DNA of 64,000 nt from Pseudomonadales bacterium (GCA_017642855.1 JAEPOO010000001.1:1521072-1585071), one strand, 5' to 3'; shown: positions 18,240 through 27,049, counted from the stretch's first letter. The notes: a model not told the origin generated them from the letters alone. A program made the numbers and translations.

Positions 18240-18842
18240 ATGACGGAGCTGGATCAAACGCCTAGAAGCTGTAGCACCTTCGCCACATTGTTGGGCAACT
18301 TTTTGTTAAAAGTGTCGGGGTGGCAAAAAGCAGGAGAAGTACCAAAAGCGAAGAATATGATCATCATTGCTGCACCACACACCAGCAACTGGGACTTTAT
18401 TTTCCTGCTGGCGGCTGCCTACTCATTTGGCATATCCGTTAACTGGCTGGGTAAAGACGGACTATTCAAAACACCACTCGGCCGGCTCCTGAAATACCTG
18501 GGGGGTGTCCCGGTCGATCGATCTAAACCCAATAACTTGGTGCAGACGCTTTCGGCTGAGATAGAGCATGGCATTGGCATCAATTTGGTTGTGCCCCCAT
18601 CCGGGACGCGAGGCTACACCGACTACTGGAAATCTGGGTTTTATCGAATTGCCCAAGCAGCGCAAATTCCAATGGTATGCGGTTACCTGGACTACGAGAA
18701 AAAAGAGGCGGGACTTGGACCCGCTTTTCTACCTACTGAATTAGGCGCTGACATGGACCGCCTGCGAGAATTCTACAAAGATATCGTCGGCAAGTATCCA
18801 GACCAGAAAAGCCGAATCAGATTAAAAGAAGAGGACAACTAG
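18240..18842 (+). CDS. Lysophospholipid acyltransferase-like protein (PlsC superfamily)
   Basis: A 200-residue protein with motif I HTSNWDF (HX4D catalytic pair, about residues 44-50), motif II-like GGVPVDRS, and motif III VPPSGTRG (about 120-127). In most PlsC-type enzymes motif III is PEGTR; here Pro-Ser replaces Pro-Glu, as in a small subgroup of putative acyltransferases. The reaction would be transfer of an acyl chain to a lysolipid or related acceptor at the inner membrane; the acceptor is unknown. The start has AGGGAA upstream. It ends 31 bp before ssb, but ssb has its own regulated promoter. Confidence 0.82.
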   Translation: MTELDQTPRSCSTFATLLGNFLLKVSGWQKAGEVPKAKNMIIIAAPHTSNWDFIFLLAAAYSFGISVNWLGKDGLFKTPLGRLLKYLGGVPVDRSKPNNLVQTLSAEIEHGIGINLVVPPSGTRGYTDYWKSGFYRIAQAAQIPMVCGYLDYEKKEAGLGPAFLPTELGADMDRLREFYKDIVGKYPDQKSRIRLKEEDN

Positions 18843-18854
18843 CCTCACCTGGAA

Positions 18855-18874
18855 TACTGTATATAATTACAGTA
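18855..18874 (+). promoter_or_regulatory. LexA (SOS) box overlapping the ssb -10 and start codon
   Basis: CTGT-N8-ACAG inside a 20-bp sequence that matches the E. coli LexA consensus at nearly every position (outer TA/TA, AT-rich core). The core contains a perfect -10, TATAAT (18862-18867), and the last base is the A of the ssb ATG. LexA would cover the -10 and the transcription start. No convincing -35 is seen. Confidence 0.85.
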
Positions 18875-19287
18875 TGTCGAACGATCTCAACCGCTGCGAA
18901 TTCATTGGCCGCCTGGGTGCCGATCCTGACCTGAACTTCACAGCCAAGGGCGTCGCTGTCGCCAGATTTTCACTGGCCGTCAATAAGCGATGGAAAGATC
19001 GAGGATCCGGTGTTCAACAGGAAGACACCCAGTGGATTCGAATCGTTGCTTTTCGGGGGCTCGCCGAAGTCTGCGGCCAGTACCTCTCGAGAGGTTCACG
19101 AATTTTCATCGCTGGCGAAATGAAGAACCGAACCTTTCAGGATGGTGAGCGAGAGAGACGCGTGACTGAAATCATCGCTCAAGAAATGCTCATGTTGGAC
19201 AGTCGAGGCAGTCGATCTGCTACACCAGATACGTCCAGCCCTCATAGGAGCTGGGGCCAAATGCATCCGGCATACAAAAAGGACTGA
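18874..19287 (+). CDS. ssb: SOS-controlled single-stranded DNA-binding protein paralogue
   Basis: A 137-residue protein. Residues about 5-112 are the OB fold of SSB, with RCEFIGRLGADPDL, VARFSLAVNKRW, WIRIVAFRGLAEVC and QYLSRGSRIFIAGEM. The C-terminal tail is short and ends in AYKKD. It lacks the acidic DDDIPF tip through which housekeeping SSB recruits repair proteins, so this is probably a second, specialised SSB rather than the main one. A LexA box overlaps its -10 and start codon, implying induction by DNA damage. There is no Shine-Dalgarno, and the predicted transcript starts at or next to the ATG. Confidence 0.92.
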   Translation: MSNDLNRCEFIGRLGADPDLNFTAKGVAVARFSLAVNKRWKDRGSGVQQEDTQWIRIVAFRGLAEVCGQYLSRGSRIFIAGEMKNRTFQDGERERRVTEIIAQEMLMLDSRGSRSATPDTSSPHRSWGQMHPAYKKD

Positions 19288-19289
19288 GA

Positions 19290-19697
19290 TTACTGCAAGG
19301 TTTGCGCCTTCTGTTCGAACTCTGGCGGCTCCATACACTGGCTTGCCTGATGATGAACCATTCGAGCGTTCCCAGCTTCGATAATAAAATTGTTCGCAGC
19401 AACCAACCAGCCTCCAGAAAGTTGCTCGAAGCAAATCACAGAGAAGAGGTCACCCTGCTGCAACACTCGAGTGCCGTGACAAACGATGGCAGTCCCCTCT
19501 GACTGACCCGCAAAGATAGACTCCCAACTCTGAAGAATATCTTCTCGCCCGATAAGAGGCGCCCAACCCGGATGAATACAAACAGACGGATAATCTACTG
19601 ACCAGATGTAAGACATCTGCTTCAGATCGCGATTATTAAAAGCCAAATAGAACGCTTCATTCGCGAATTCGATGACGGCGGGATCAATACTTTTCAT
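19290..19697 (-). CDS. SnoaL/NTF2-like protein (DUF4440 type)
   Basis: A 135-residue cone-shaped alpha+beta barrel protein of the NTF2-like superfamily, with AFYLAFNNRDLKQMSYIW, HPGWAPLIGREDILQSWESIF and the terminal WLVAANNFI strand. Members range from small-molecule isomerases and hydrolases to plain ligand binders; no catalytic assignment can be made. It ends 2 bp from the ssb stop, tail to tail. The ATG at 19697 lacks an SD and is preceded by a -10-like TAGAAT with a 6-nt spacer. Confidence 0.85.
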   Translation of the reverse strand: MKSIDPAVIEFANEAFYLAFNNRDLKQMSYIWSVDYPSVCIHPGWAPLIGREDILQSWESIFAGQSEGTAIVCHGTRVLQQGDLFSVICFEQLSGGWLVAANNFIIEAGNARMVHHQASQCMEPPEFEQKAQTLQ

Positions 19698-19703
19698 GGA
19701 TTG

Positions 19704-19709
19704 ATTCTA
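19704..19709 (-). promoter_or_regulatory. -10 hexamer of the SnoaL-like gene (leaderless geometry)
   Basis: TAGAAT read on the minus strand ends exactly 6 nt before the ATG at 19697, which puts the expected transcription start at the start codon. No SD sequence and no clear -35 were found. Confidence 0.5.
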
Positions 19710-19754
19710 GCAAACATGGATAATGATCGCGGACCAACTCCCGGAATCGTGATC

Positions 19755-20144
19755 ATGCAATGCCCCAAGTGCCAAGGCATAATGAACGAAGTCACCCTGA
19801 GCACACTTAGCGGTGGTGTCGAGGTCGACCGCTGTATCAACTGTCGTGGCATTTGGTTTGATATCGGAGAAGCCGAACTCCTGAAGGACAAATGGATGTC
19901 TGACTATATCGATGACGGCGACCCCGGCGTTGGCAGAGAGCACAACAAGATACGAGACGTAAACTGCCCACGCTGCGGCAAACCCATGGAACAGTTAAAC
20001 GACCCACTACAGACTCACATTCAGTATGAAGCCTGTGCCGAACACGGTATGTATTTCGACGCTGGTGAGTTCACCGATTACAAGTACGAAACTCTGATGG
20101 ATATCTTTAGAGACTTCGTTTTCGCCATCCGCAACGATCATTAG
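19755..20144 (+). CDS. Zinc-ribbon protein (zf-TFIIB family)
   Basis: A 129-residue protein with two treble-clef-like zinc ribbons. The first is CPKC...CINCRGIW (from residue 3), the second CPRCGKP...CAEHGMYFD, both typical of zf-TFIIB proteins of unknown function. I chose the ATG at 19755 because it gives the usual MQCPKC N-terminus and has GGAAT upstream; an ATG at 19716 would add 13 residues. It is divergent from the SnoaL gene and overlaps the tail of the SDR gene by 4 nt. A nucleic-acid or protein-binding role is possible but not shown. Confidence 0.85.
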   Translation: MQCPKCQGIMNEVTLSTLSGGVEVDRCINCRGIWFDIGEAELLKDKWMSDYIDDGDPGVGREHNKIRDVNCPRCGKPMEQLNDPLQTHIQYEACAEHGMYFDAGEFTDYKYETLMDIFRDFVFAIRNDH

Positions 20145-20890
20145 TGGGCACCGCCGTCAATCGCGAGAATCGCGCCGGTAGTAAATCCAGCTGACTCACT
20201 GGCAAAGTAGAGCGCCGCACCAACAACCTCTTCAGGATCGCCACCACGCTGCAACGGAATATCTTCCTCAGCGCGTTTCGCAAAGGCGTCCATATCCCAG
20301 GCTTTACTGATATCGGTTAAAAAGGGCCCTGCCATAATGCAGTTCACACGAACCTTTGGGCCGTAGGCATAAGCAAAAGATCGCGTTATCGCATTCAATC
20401 CAGCTTTCGCAGCACCGTAGGGTTCCGAGTTGGGGCTCGCATTGACCGCAGCAATGCTGGAGACATTGATGATGCAACCACCATCCCCTTCAGCCATTCG
20501 TGAGCCGATATTTGCACTTAAGCGAAAGGGACCTTTCAAATTGACGCCGATGACCTTATCAAAAAGCGCTTCGGAAACCTGATCCAACGAAGGATACAGG
20601 GGAGACATCCCTGCGTTGTTTATCAGCACATCAACCTTGCCAAATCGTTCATAAACAGCATCAACCATCTGATCCAGTGAATCCCAATCAGCAGCATGGG
20701 CAGCATAGGGAAAAGCTTCTACACCATGGGCCTCAACTTCCTTTGCGGTCGCCTCGCAGCTCTCCATTTTTCGAGAGACAATTGCGACATTGGCGCCATG
20801 CCTTGCAAAACCCAACGCCATGGACCTACCAAGGCCTCGGCTCCCCCCAGTAATCAGAGCGACTTTCCCTGTCATATTCAGTTCATCCAC
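20141..20890 (-). CDS. Short-chain dehydrogenase/reductase
   Basis: A 249-residue classical SDR. The NAD(P)-binding GGSRGLG motif lies near the N-terminus (TGKVALITGGSRGLG), then NNAGMS, and the active site S...YGAAKAG (Ser, Tyr, Lys). The C-terminal end, ILAIDGGAH, is standard. Best start is the GTG at 20890, preceded by AGGGAG with 6-nt spacing; a TTG five codons upstream is less likely. It oxidises or reduces an alcohol/ketone of unknown identity. It is divergent from ppc. Confidence 0.93.
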   Translation of the reverse strand: MDELNMTGKVALITGGSRGLGRSMALGFARHGANVAIVSRKMESCEATAKEVEAHGVEAFPYAAHAADWDSLDQMVDAVYERFGKVDVLINNAGMSPLYPSLDQVSEALFDKVIGVNLKGPFRLSANIGSRMAEGDGGCIINVSSIAAVNASPNSEPYGAAKAGLNAITRSFAYAYGPKVRVNCIMAGPFLTDISKAWDMDAFAKRAEEDIPLQRGGDPEEVVGAALYFASESAGFTTGAILAIDGGAH

Positions 20891-20972
20891 GCGCTGCTCC
20901 CTCAATCGGTTAATTAGTAGCCAGTCATTGAATCACAACGGGGTCAGGTGTGCACTTGCACCATGGACGAAG

Positions 20973-20978
20973 TAAAAT
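20973..20978 (+). promoter_or_regulatory. -10 hexamer of ppc (leaderless geometry)
   Basis: TAAAAT ends 6 nt before the ppc ATG at 20985. The region shows no SD sequence, so transcription probably begins at the start codon. The -35 region (around 20950) is weak. Confidence 0.5.
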
Positions 20979-20984
20979 CACCCT

Positions 20985-23606
20985 ATGAATGAACTCATTA
21001 CAAGAAGACTCCGTCACCGCGTCAGAACACTGAGCACCATTCTTGGCGAAACCATGACAAAGCAGCATGGCGAAGCTTTCCTGGAAAAAGTAGAAGCAAT
21101 TCGACTTCTGGCAAAAGCCAACCGCCAGTCCGTGGACGATGATGGTGAAAAAGGTGATCACGAACGTCTTCGGGAAGTTCTGCGCACCCTTGACGATGAA
21201 GATCTGATCTCAATCGCAAGGGCATTTAACCAGTTCTTGAATCTCACCAACATCGCAGAGCAGACAGAATCCACCGAGCAATACGTCGGCAGCCAGCTGG
21301 AAGAGCTGTTTGCTCGGCTGTCCGAGAATGGCGTCAGCAACGCCACACTCGTTGAAAGTGTTTCCAACATACACTGCGATTTAGTTTTAACCGCACACCC
21401 GACCGAAATTACGCGTCGCACCCTGATACAGAAGTACAACCGCATCGCCGATGCACTGCAGGACGTTGTGGAAGATCACGACATGTCACCGGAGTCGCGA
21501 ACAGAACTCGAGCGACTGATCGCCGAAGTTTGGTTTACTGACGAGATCAGGACAGAGCGTCCCACACCACAGGATGAAGCCAAGTGGGGTTATGCAGTTA
21601 TCGAACACTCTTTATGGACAGCGATTCCTCAAGTTCGAATGCGCCTTGAAAGACTTGTTCATCAGGCAACCGGAGAAACATTACCCCTTGAGGTCGCACC
21701 GATTCGAATTTCCTCATGGATGGGTGGAGATCGAGACGGCAATCCCAATGTGACCGCTGATGTAACTCTAGAGGTATTACGACTGGCACGATGGATGGCG
21801 GCTGATCTCTATTTGCGGGACGTGGAGGAATTGCTTTCACAACTGTCCATGTCAGTTTGCGATGACCATCTTGTTTTCCTGTGTGATGGAAAAGTTGAAG
21901 AACCTTACCGCCATGTGCTGCGCGGACTTCGGGAACGTCTCACGGAAACCCGAGCCTGGGCTGAGACGAACGAGCCGCCCTGGGAGAACATTATTCACTC
22001 AGACGAAGATCTGATTGCGCCACTGAAAGCCTGTTACGACTCGCTGGTCTCAACTGGCATGGAAATCATCGCTGATGGTTTGCTGAAAGAAACCCTGATT
22101 CGGGCCTATACATTTGGCACCACGTTGGTGGAACTCGATATTCGCCAGAGTTCCGATAAACACATCGAGCTGTTGGACGCGGTCACCCATTACCTGGAGC
22201 TGGGCAGCTATCGCGAAATGTCTGAACAGGCCCGAATGGATTTCCTGTTACAGGAACTCGAAACTCCCAGACCTTTGATACCCGATTCATGGGAACCGGA
22301 GGGAGAAGCGGGAGAAATTCTAAAAACCTTTCGTCTGATCGCTGAAAACAACGGTCAGGGCATTGCAAGCTACATCATCTCCATGGCGCGACGTCCCTCG
22401 GATGTATTGGGCGTTGTCCTTATGTTGCGGAAATGCGGGGTCACTCGCGTACTGCCTGTGGTACCACTTTTTGAAACGCTGGATGATCTGGAGAACGCGG
22501 CCTGGACCCTGGAGCGGCTGCTTCGAACCAACTGGTATACCCAGTATATCGAAGCTTCACAGCAGGTCATGATCGGATATTCCGACAGCGCCAAAGACGC
22601 TGGCCAGATGGCTGCAGCCTGGGCGCAATACCGCGCACAGGAAGATTTGGTTGCGGTTGCAGACAAGTACGGTATCGATCTGACGCTTTTCCACGGTCGC
22701 GGTGGTGCACCCGGTCGTGGTGGCGCACCTGCTAGACAAGCGATCCTGTCGCAGCCACCGGGGTCCGTGAAAAACTCCATGCGGGTGACAGAACAAGGCG
22801 AAATGATTCGCTTCAAATACGGCAGCCCACCGCTCGCGCTGATCAATCTGGACCTGGTGCTGAGCTCCGCCATTGAAGCCAGCTTGCTACCGCCGCCGAA
22901 ACCCAGAGAAAATTGGCGTCTTCTGATGCAGCGGCTTGCTGATGTTGCCTGCGAGAGTTATCGAGATACCGTTCAGCAAGACCCGGACTTCGTCGATTAT
23001 TTCGCCGAAGGCACCCCTGAACGCGAGTTGGCATTGCTAGCACTGGGTTCGCGCCCTGCCCGACGGAGCGGCAATGACGCTGACCGTTCCATCAGCGAAT
23101 TGCGAGCAATACCCTGGGTCTTCGCCTGGACGCAAAAACGATTGATGCTGCCAGCATGGCTGGGTACAGACGCCGCGTTTCAAGCGGATCTCACCGGAAA
23201 AGAATGGCATGTACTACGCGAGATGATCGAAGAATGGCCGTTCTTCCAGACGCAGATCAATATGCTGGAGATGGTTCTGAGCAAAGCAGATGGCGAGATC
23301 TCAGAGCGGTATGATGAAGCGCTGGTGAGTCCTGAGTTGAAAAAACTGGGCGACAAGTTCCGCGAAAGACTGAACGCATTGATCGACAGCGTGAACCAAA
23401 TCAAACGTCAGGGCACCCTGCTTGAGCGCAATCCGGAGATCAAACAGACGCTTGGGTTACGACATCCATACACGGATCCCCTACATCTTTTACAAATCGA
23501 ATTGATCAAACGCTGCCGAGACAACGAGGATTATCTTCCGGAAGCGAACAAAGCGCTGCTTGTCACCATCGCCGGCATTGCCGCGAGCATGAGAAACACA
23601 GGTTAG
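20985..23606 (+). CDS. ppc: Phosphoenolpyruvate carboxylase
   Basis: Anaplerotic cytoplasmic enzyme that carboxylates phosphoenolpyruvate to oxaloacetate. At 873 residues it is close to E. coli Ppc (883). His138 sits in the catalytic LTAHPTEITRRT motif. Further signatures are SWMGGDRDGNPNVT, the FHGRGGAPGRGGAP phosphate-binding loop and the C-terminal GIAASMRNTG. With aceK in the same window it shows a central carbon node that can refill the TCA cycle. No Shine-Dalgarno precedes the ATG. An NAD-dependent epimerase-like gene follows after 6 bp and is likely cotranscribed. Confidence 0.98.
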   Translation: MNELITRRLRHRVRTLSTILGETMTKQHGEAFLEKVEAIRLLAKANRQSVDDDGEKGDHERLREVLRTLDDEDLISIARAFNQFLNLTNIAEQTESTEQYVGSQLEELFARLSENGVSNATLVESVSNIHCDLVLTAHPTEITRRTLIQKYNRIADALQDVVEDHDMSPESRTELERLIAEVWFTDEIRTERPTPQDEAKWGYAVIEHSLWTAIPQVRMRLERLVHQATGETLPLEVAPIRISSWMGGDRDGNPNVTADVTLEVLRLARWMAADLYLRDVEELLSQLSMSVCDDHLVFLCDGKVEEPYRHVLRGLRERLTETRAWAETNEPPWENIIHSDEDLIAPLKACYDSLVSTGMEIIADGLLKETLIRAYTFGTTLVELDIRQSSDKHIELLDAVTHYLELGSYREMSEQARMDFLLQELETPRPLIPDSWEPEGEAGEILKTFRLIAENNGQGIASYIISMARRPSDVLGVVLMLRKCGVTRVLPVVPLFETLDDLENAAWTLERLLRTNWYTQYIEASQQVMIGYSDSAKDAGQMAAAWAQYRAQEDLVAVADKYGIDLTLFHGRGGAPGRGGAPARQAILSQPPGSVKNSMRVTEQGEMIRFKYGSPPLALINLDLVLSSAIEASLLPPPKPRENWRLLMQRLADVACESYRDTVQQDPDFVDYFAEGTPERELALLALGSRPARRSGNDADRSISELRAIPWVFAWTQKRLMLPAWLGTDAAFQADLTGKEWHVLREMIEEWPFFQTQINMLEMVLSKADGEISERYDEALVSPELKKLGDKFRERLNALIDSVNQIKRQGTLLERNPEIKQTLGLRHPYTDPLHLLQIELIKRCRDNEDYLPEANKALLVTIAGIAASMRNTG

Positions 23607-23612
23607 GGCGTC

Positions 23613-24452
23613 ATGAGCCGGATTGTTATCCTCGGCGCAAGCAGCGGTCCGGGACGCCTACTTTTTGAACAGCTCCGCGACTCGGGGACACCGGTGATCG
23701 GACTTGCACGTTCCAGACGCGATGTATCGTTATCAGGTCAAGCTGAGTTCATAGAGGTTGATGCTGAGCAGCTGAGCCAGCTGCAAACCTTTATCGACGC
23801 CGATGACACGCTGGTGCATTGCTCAAGCCCCGAGCTGTTGACCAATTACCTCAAAACAGAACCTCAGCTAAAACGTTTAATCGCAATTGGTTCGACGCGC
23901 ATATATACCCGCTTTCCGGATAACAAATGCAATCGACTTGCCGACATGGCTCACGTCATCTGGATGGGAAACATACCCACGACCTTAATACATCCCACCA
24001 TGATTTATGGTGCTCCCGGTTTGAATAATATTGAAAGAGTGATTCGAATCGCACGGCTGTCACCGTTTATTCCATTGCCGGAAAACGGTCGCTCGCTCAT
24101 CCAGCCGATCCTCGCCGCGGATTTAGTCAAAGCGATCCTCGCTTGTTTGTCAGATTTGTCCACCATAGGGAAAACCATCGCGGTACCCGGCAAGGAAGCG
24201 GTGACCTATCGACGGTTTGTTGAACTTTGCATCGAACACAGTGGCAGTCGCTGTCGTGTTCTATCTGTGCCCTACTTTTTGATCGCACTACTCGCGCCAT
24301 TCACCCACATCCTTCCGGGCGTGCCAAACATCACCCAGGACGAAGTCAGACGCCTTCTAGAAGACAAAAACTTTGAGACAGAGGATTTGGAAAGTCTTGG
24401 CGTAGAACCCACCAGCATCGAAGATGGGCTCGAGCGCGCGCTTGAGGGTTAG
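23613..24452 (+). CDS. NAD(P)-binding epimerase/dehydratase-like protein
   Basis: A 279-residue Rossmann-fold protein of the extended/atypical SDR type. GASSGPGR at residues 8-15 binds the dinucleotide; IAIGSTRIYTRF sits at the usual serine position, and HPTMIYG matches the conserved strand of the epimerase family. The usual YxxxK is not obvious, so catalysis is uncertain. The substrate is unknown; relatives act on nucleotide sugars or quinone-linked proteins. It starts 6 bp after ppc and overlaps the aldo/keto reductase gene tail to tail by 4 nt. Confidence 0.82.
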   Translation: MSRIVILGASSGPGRLLFEQLRDSGTPVIGLARSRRDVSLSGQAEFIEVDAEQLSQLQTFIDADDTLVHCSSPELLTNYLKTEPQLKRLIAIGSTRIYTRFPDNKCNRLADMAHVIWMGNIPTTLIHPTMIYGAPGLNNIERVIRIARLSPFIPLPENGRSLIQPILAADLVKAILACLSDLSTIGKTIAVPGKEAVTYRRFVELCIEHSGSRCRVLSVPYFLIALLAPFTHILPGVPNITQDEVRRLLEDKNFETEDLESLGVEPTSIEDGLERALEG

Positions 24453-25387
24453 TCTCCGGATACTGACCGAACAGACCCGAATGCCTGATCCAATCGTGAA
24501 AGCAGGCTTTCCGGCAATCGATCGCTGTTGATCGCAGCAACATTCTGCTCAAGATGTGCAACTGAACCCGTTCCGTTTAAGACAACAGACACCCCTGGTT
24601 CGTGTCGACAAAAACGGTATGCTGCCTCTGTGACGGACTCAACGCTGGCATGAGCATTCAGAAAATCCAGTGGGTCATCGACGTTGACATCCAACGTGCT
24701 GACTTCTCCGGATTCAACTAATTGGCGTACTGTTTCAAGCAGCACTTCCTGATTGGATAATGCGCGACGAACCGCATGCATGATCTGCGTCGCAACGCCA
24801 TGTTTCTCGCATAAAGGGAAGACTTCATCACGGGCACCCGGGTTCAGAAAATTGAATCCCACCATCACGACGTCAAAGACACCGGTGGGTACCGCTGCTT
24901 TGAGCATTTCATGTGTCGGATCCTGACGAAAGCTTTCCGTGATGCCGAGGTGCCGAATTTTTCCTTTTCTCACTTCTTTCTGAAAAACCGGGACATAAGC
25001 ATGCAAACAATGATCCAGATGCTCAGGGGTTACCCCGTGAAAACTGAATATATCCACGTAATCTAAATGCATACGCTTGAGACTTTTCTCCAGCGAGGCG
25101 ACCAGCCTCTCTGCAGGCATGTAATGGCCGTCACGATCCTGAAAGACGGTTTTCGTGCTGATAACCACTTCATCTCGGCACTGGCGCACAATTTTTCCGA
25201 GGACTTCTTCAGTGCCATAGGCTCGCGCGGTATCAAAGAAATTGATGCCAAGATCCAGAGCTCGCTGGATCACACCTTCGGCGACAGAGGCATCACCATT
25301 CCGCATACCTAAACGGCTATGGCCACCACATCCCAATCCCGCAGGGCTCACCTGAAGACCGGTCTTACCCAGAGCTACTCGATCCAT
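24449..25387 (-). CDS. Aldo/keto reductase
   Basis: A 312-residue TIM-barrel NADPH-dependent oxidoreductase. The N-terminal LGKTGLQVSPAGLGCGG and the catalytic tetrad positions are visible: Asp and Tyr in FFDTARAYG, Lys in VVISTKT, His in IFSFHG. Start at the ATG at 25387, with GGAAG upstream; an earlier in-frame start would add an atypical 13-residue extension. It probably reduces an aldehyde or ketone; the substrate is unknown. Confidence 0.92.
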   Translation of the reverse strand: MDRVALGKTGLQVSPAGLGCGGHSRLGMRNGDASVAEGVIQRALDLGINFFDTARAYGTEEVLGKIVRQCRDEVVISTKTVFQDRDGHYMPAERLVASLEKSLKRMHLDYVDIFSFHGVTPEHLDHCLHAYVPVFQKEVRKGKIRHLGITESFRQDPTHEMLKAAVPTGVFDVVMVGFNFLNPGARDEVFPLCEKHGVATQIMHAVRRALSNQEVLLETVRQLVESGEVSTLDVNVDDPLDFLNAHASVESVTEAAYRFCRHEPGVSVVLNGTGSVAHLEQNVAAINSDRLPESLLSRLDQAFGSVRSVSGD

Positions 25388-25683
25388 CAATGTACTTCCA
25401 GCAAAAAGGCGATAGATTAACAGCAATCAGCAACAAGGTGATTGTCGATCTCTGCGGTTCAGTCGATTCGACAGCTTCGCCTGGGCTTGCCCGAGACATG
25501 GGAGATTGTTTCCCACGCCTTACGCAACTTCATCATCGAAGCCGGCGGCTGAAGCTTCACCCGCCAACGTGAAAACACACACCAGAAAAGGCCTTATGCC
25601 ATCTACATGGCTGGAAGGATAAACCTGAGACTCAAGTTTGGGTATTTGATGAACGCGAACTTCCCCTCATTTCCTTCGTCGGG
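25388..25683. other. Intergenic stretch without a recognisable gene
   Basis: About 300 bp between the aldo/keto reductase and serine hydrolase genes. A plus-strand frame reads as protein-like for short stretches but is broken by a stop near 25570 and then runs antisense to the hydrolase. I recognise nothing in it, although it must hold the promoter of the reductase gene. Confidence 0.5.
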
Positions 25684-26859
25684 TTAATCAGTCAGCAGGT
25701 GATCACGAATCGCATTCACGACCAAATGCTGATGCGCATGGTACAGCGTATCAACCGCCGCGGTCGCATTACTTTGAACGGCAATCACAATGCCGTCATC
25801 GGGGAATACCTGGATCCTCTGTCCGAAGATACCCAGAGCTGAATAACCTGGATCAAACAGCCACCAGAGATAACCATAACCTTCATAACCTTCTGATGGC
25901 GTTGTAGAGTCGTGCATCCAGTTCTCCGGCAAAACCCTCGTGCCGTCACGGAGCTGACCGTCATTAAGAGCAAAAACACCCAACCGGGCATAATCACGCA
26001 ATGTCGCACTGATACAGCAGCCTCCGAGCTCACCGCCGCCAGCAACACCTAGCATCCAGTTCGCATCAAACTCCATACCAAAAGGCTGCCATATTTTGTG
26101 AGTCAGATACGTCGAGGCATTGTTGCCTATGGCTGAGCGAAGAATTTCCCCGACCAAGTTGGTCTCGCCAGTGTTGTAGTTAAATTTCTTTCCCGGCTCT
26201 GCGTCGATAGGCAGATCTGCCAAATAACTCACGAGCGTAAGACCATTATCAGCACCGGCTTTCGAGACATCTGACTCTGGATCAGCATAGTCTTCATTCC
26301 AGCGAACACCGGATGCCATATTAAGCACGTGACGAATCGTTGAATTCTCGTAGCTCGTACCGCGAAGCCTTGGCAGATAGTGGACAACCGGCTCATCAAC
26401 ACTCTGGATGTATCCATCCTGGATCGCCGCACCTATCAGCATGGAACTTAAAGATTTAGTCACCGAAAAAGAGACCCAGACACTCTCTTCCGTCATGTCT
26501 TCAGCGTAATGCTCAAGCAATATATTGTCGTCTTTAACGACGATCATGCCCATCACGGCATCTTCAGTCAGGAAGTCACTCAGTGTGAATTTTTTACCCT
26601 CCAGAGCAAAGGTGACGTCACCCAGATCCATGGGTTTCGACTCGAGAGGATAAGGTGATGCACCTGCTTCGATTTTCCTGCTTGGTGCAATTTGCGCGAT
26701 ACTGCGGAACATGACACGTCTTTCAGCCGGGGACGCGAACAAGAGACTCGTTTCGGCCGCTTCGGCTTGAACCGTGGGGTCTTCTGCCATTAGCGCAGTG
26801 TTCAAAAAGACAGAAAACAGAACTATTAGCAGCTGAGGCATGACATCTTTCCCTTTCAT
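25684..26859 (-). CDS. Exported serine hydrolase (class C beta-lactamase fold)
   Basis: A 391-residue protein of the beta-lactamase/penicillin-binding family. The signal peptide covers about 1-24 (cleavage after ALMA). The catalytic SVTK (SxxK, Ser nucleophile) is followed by the YNT box (FNYNTGETN, YxN motif), and FGQRIQVFP takes the place of the KTG/HxG box. It probably hydrolyses an ester, amide or peptide in the periplasm; a true beta-lactamase function is not indicated. Several in-frame ATGs exist (26898, 26877, 26859, 26841). I chose 26859 because it gives a lysine-containing signal peptide and avoids the tRNA promoter, which overlaps the longest form. Confidence 0.88.
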   Translation of the reverse strand: MKGKDVMPQLLIVLFSVFLNTALMAEDPTVQAEAAETSLLFASPAERRVMFRSIAQIAPSRKIEAGASPYPLESKPMDLGDVTFALEGKKFTLSDFLTEDAVMGMIVVKDDNILLEHYAEDMTEESVWVSFSVTKSLSSMLIGAAIQDGYIQSVDEPVVHYLPRLRGTSYENSTIRHVLNMASGVRWNEDYADPESDVSKAGADNGLTLVSYLADLPIDAEPGKKFNYNTGETNLVGEILRSAIGNNASTYLTHKIWQPFGMEFDANWMLGVAGGGELGGCCISATLRDYARLGVFALNDGQLRDGTRVLPENWMHDSTTPSEGYEGYGYLWWLFDPGYSALGIFGQRIQVFPDDGIVIAVQSNATAAVDTLYHAHQHLVVNAIRDHLLTD

Positions 26860-26887
26860 CTTGATCCAGTGTGCCATAGAAGCCTGA

Positions 26888-26916
26888 TTGAAGATCATGT
26901 CATCTTAGGCTAATAT
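26888..26916 (+). promoter_or_regulatory. Promoter of tRNA-Ala
   Basis: TTGAAG (26888-26893), 17 bp, TAATAT (26911-26916), then a GC-rich GCGGCCCC discriminator, as is usual for stringently controlled stable-RNA promoters. The predicted start is about 10 bp before the mature tRNA. Confidence 0.8.
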
Positions 26917-26933
26917 GCGGCCCCTTCAGCTGC

Positions 26934-27009
26934 GGGGCTATAGCTCAGCTGGGAGAGCGCTACACTGGCAGTGTAGAGGTCGGCGGTTCGATCCCGCCTA
27001 GCTCCACCA
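26934..27009 (+). tRNA. tRNA-Ala (GGC anticodon)
   Basis: A 76-nt tRNA. The 7-bp acceptor stem GGGGCTA/TAGCTCC has one G-U pair. The D arm contains AGCTCAGCTGGGAGAGC. The anticodon arm is CTACA-CTGGCAG-TGTAG with anticodon GGC (alanine), and the T arm is GGCGGTTCGATCCCGCC. CCA is encoded in the DNA. It has its own promoter and terminator and is a single-gene unit. Confidence 0.98.
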
Positions 27010-27015
27010 AAACAC

Positions 27016-27048
27016 AAAAAGCACCTTTGCGGTGCTTTTTTGGTTTTT
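27016..27048 (+). terminator. Rho-independent terminator of tRNA-Ala
   Basis: A GCACC/GGTGC stem, extended by flanking A-T pairs, with a TTTGC loop, followed by runs of T (TTTTTTGGTTTTT), beginning 7 nt after the tRNA 3' end. Confidence 0.92.
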
Positions 27049-27049
27049 A

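Noticed and set aside
25388..25683. Possible decayed gene on the plus strand
   Set aside because: The frame is broken by a stop near 25570 and then runs into the antisense of the serine hydrolase. I could not link it to any family, so I call it intergenic.
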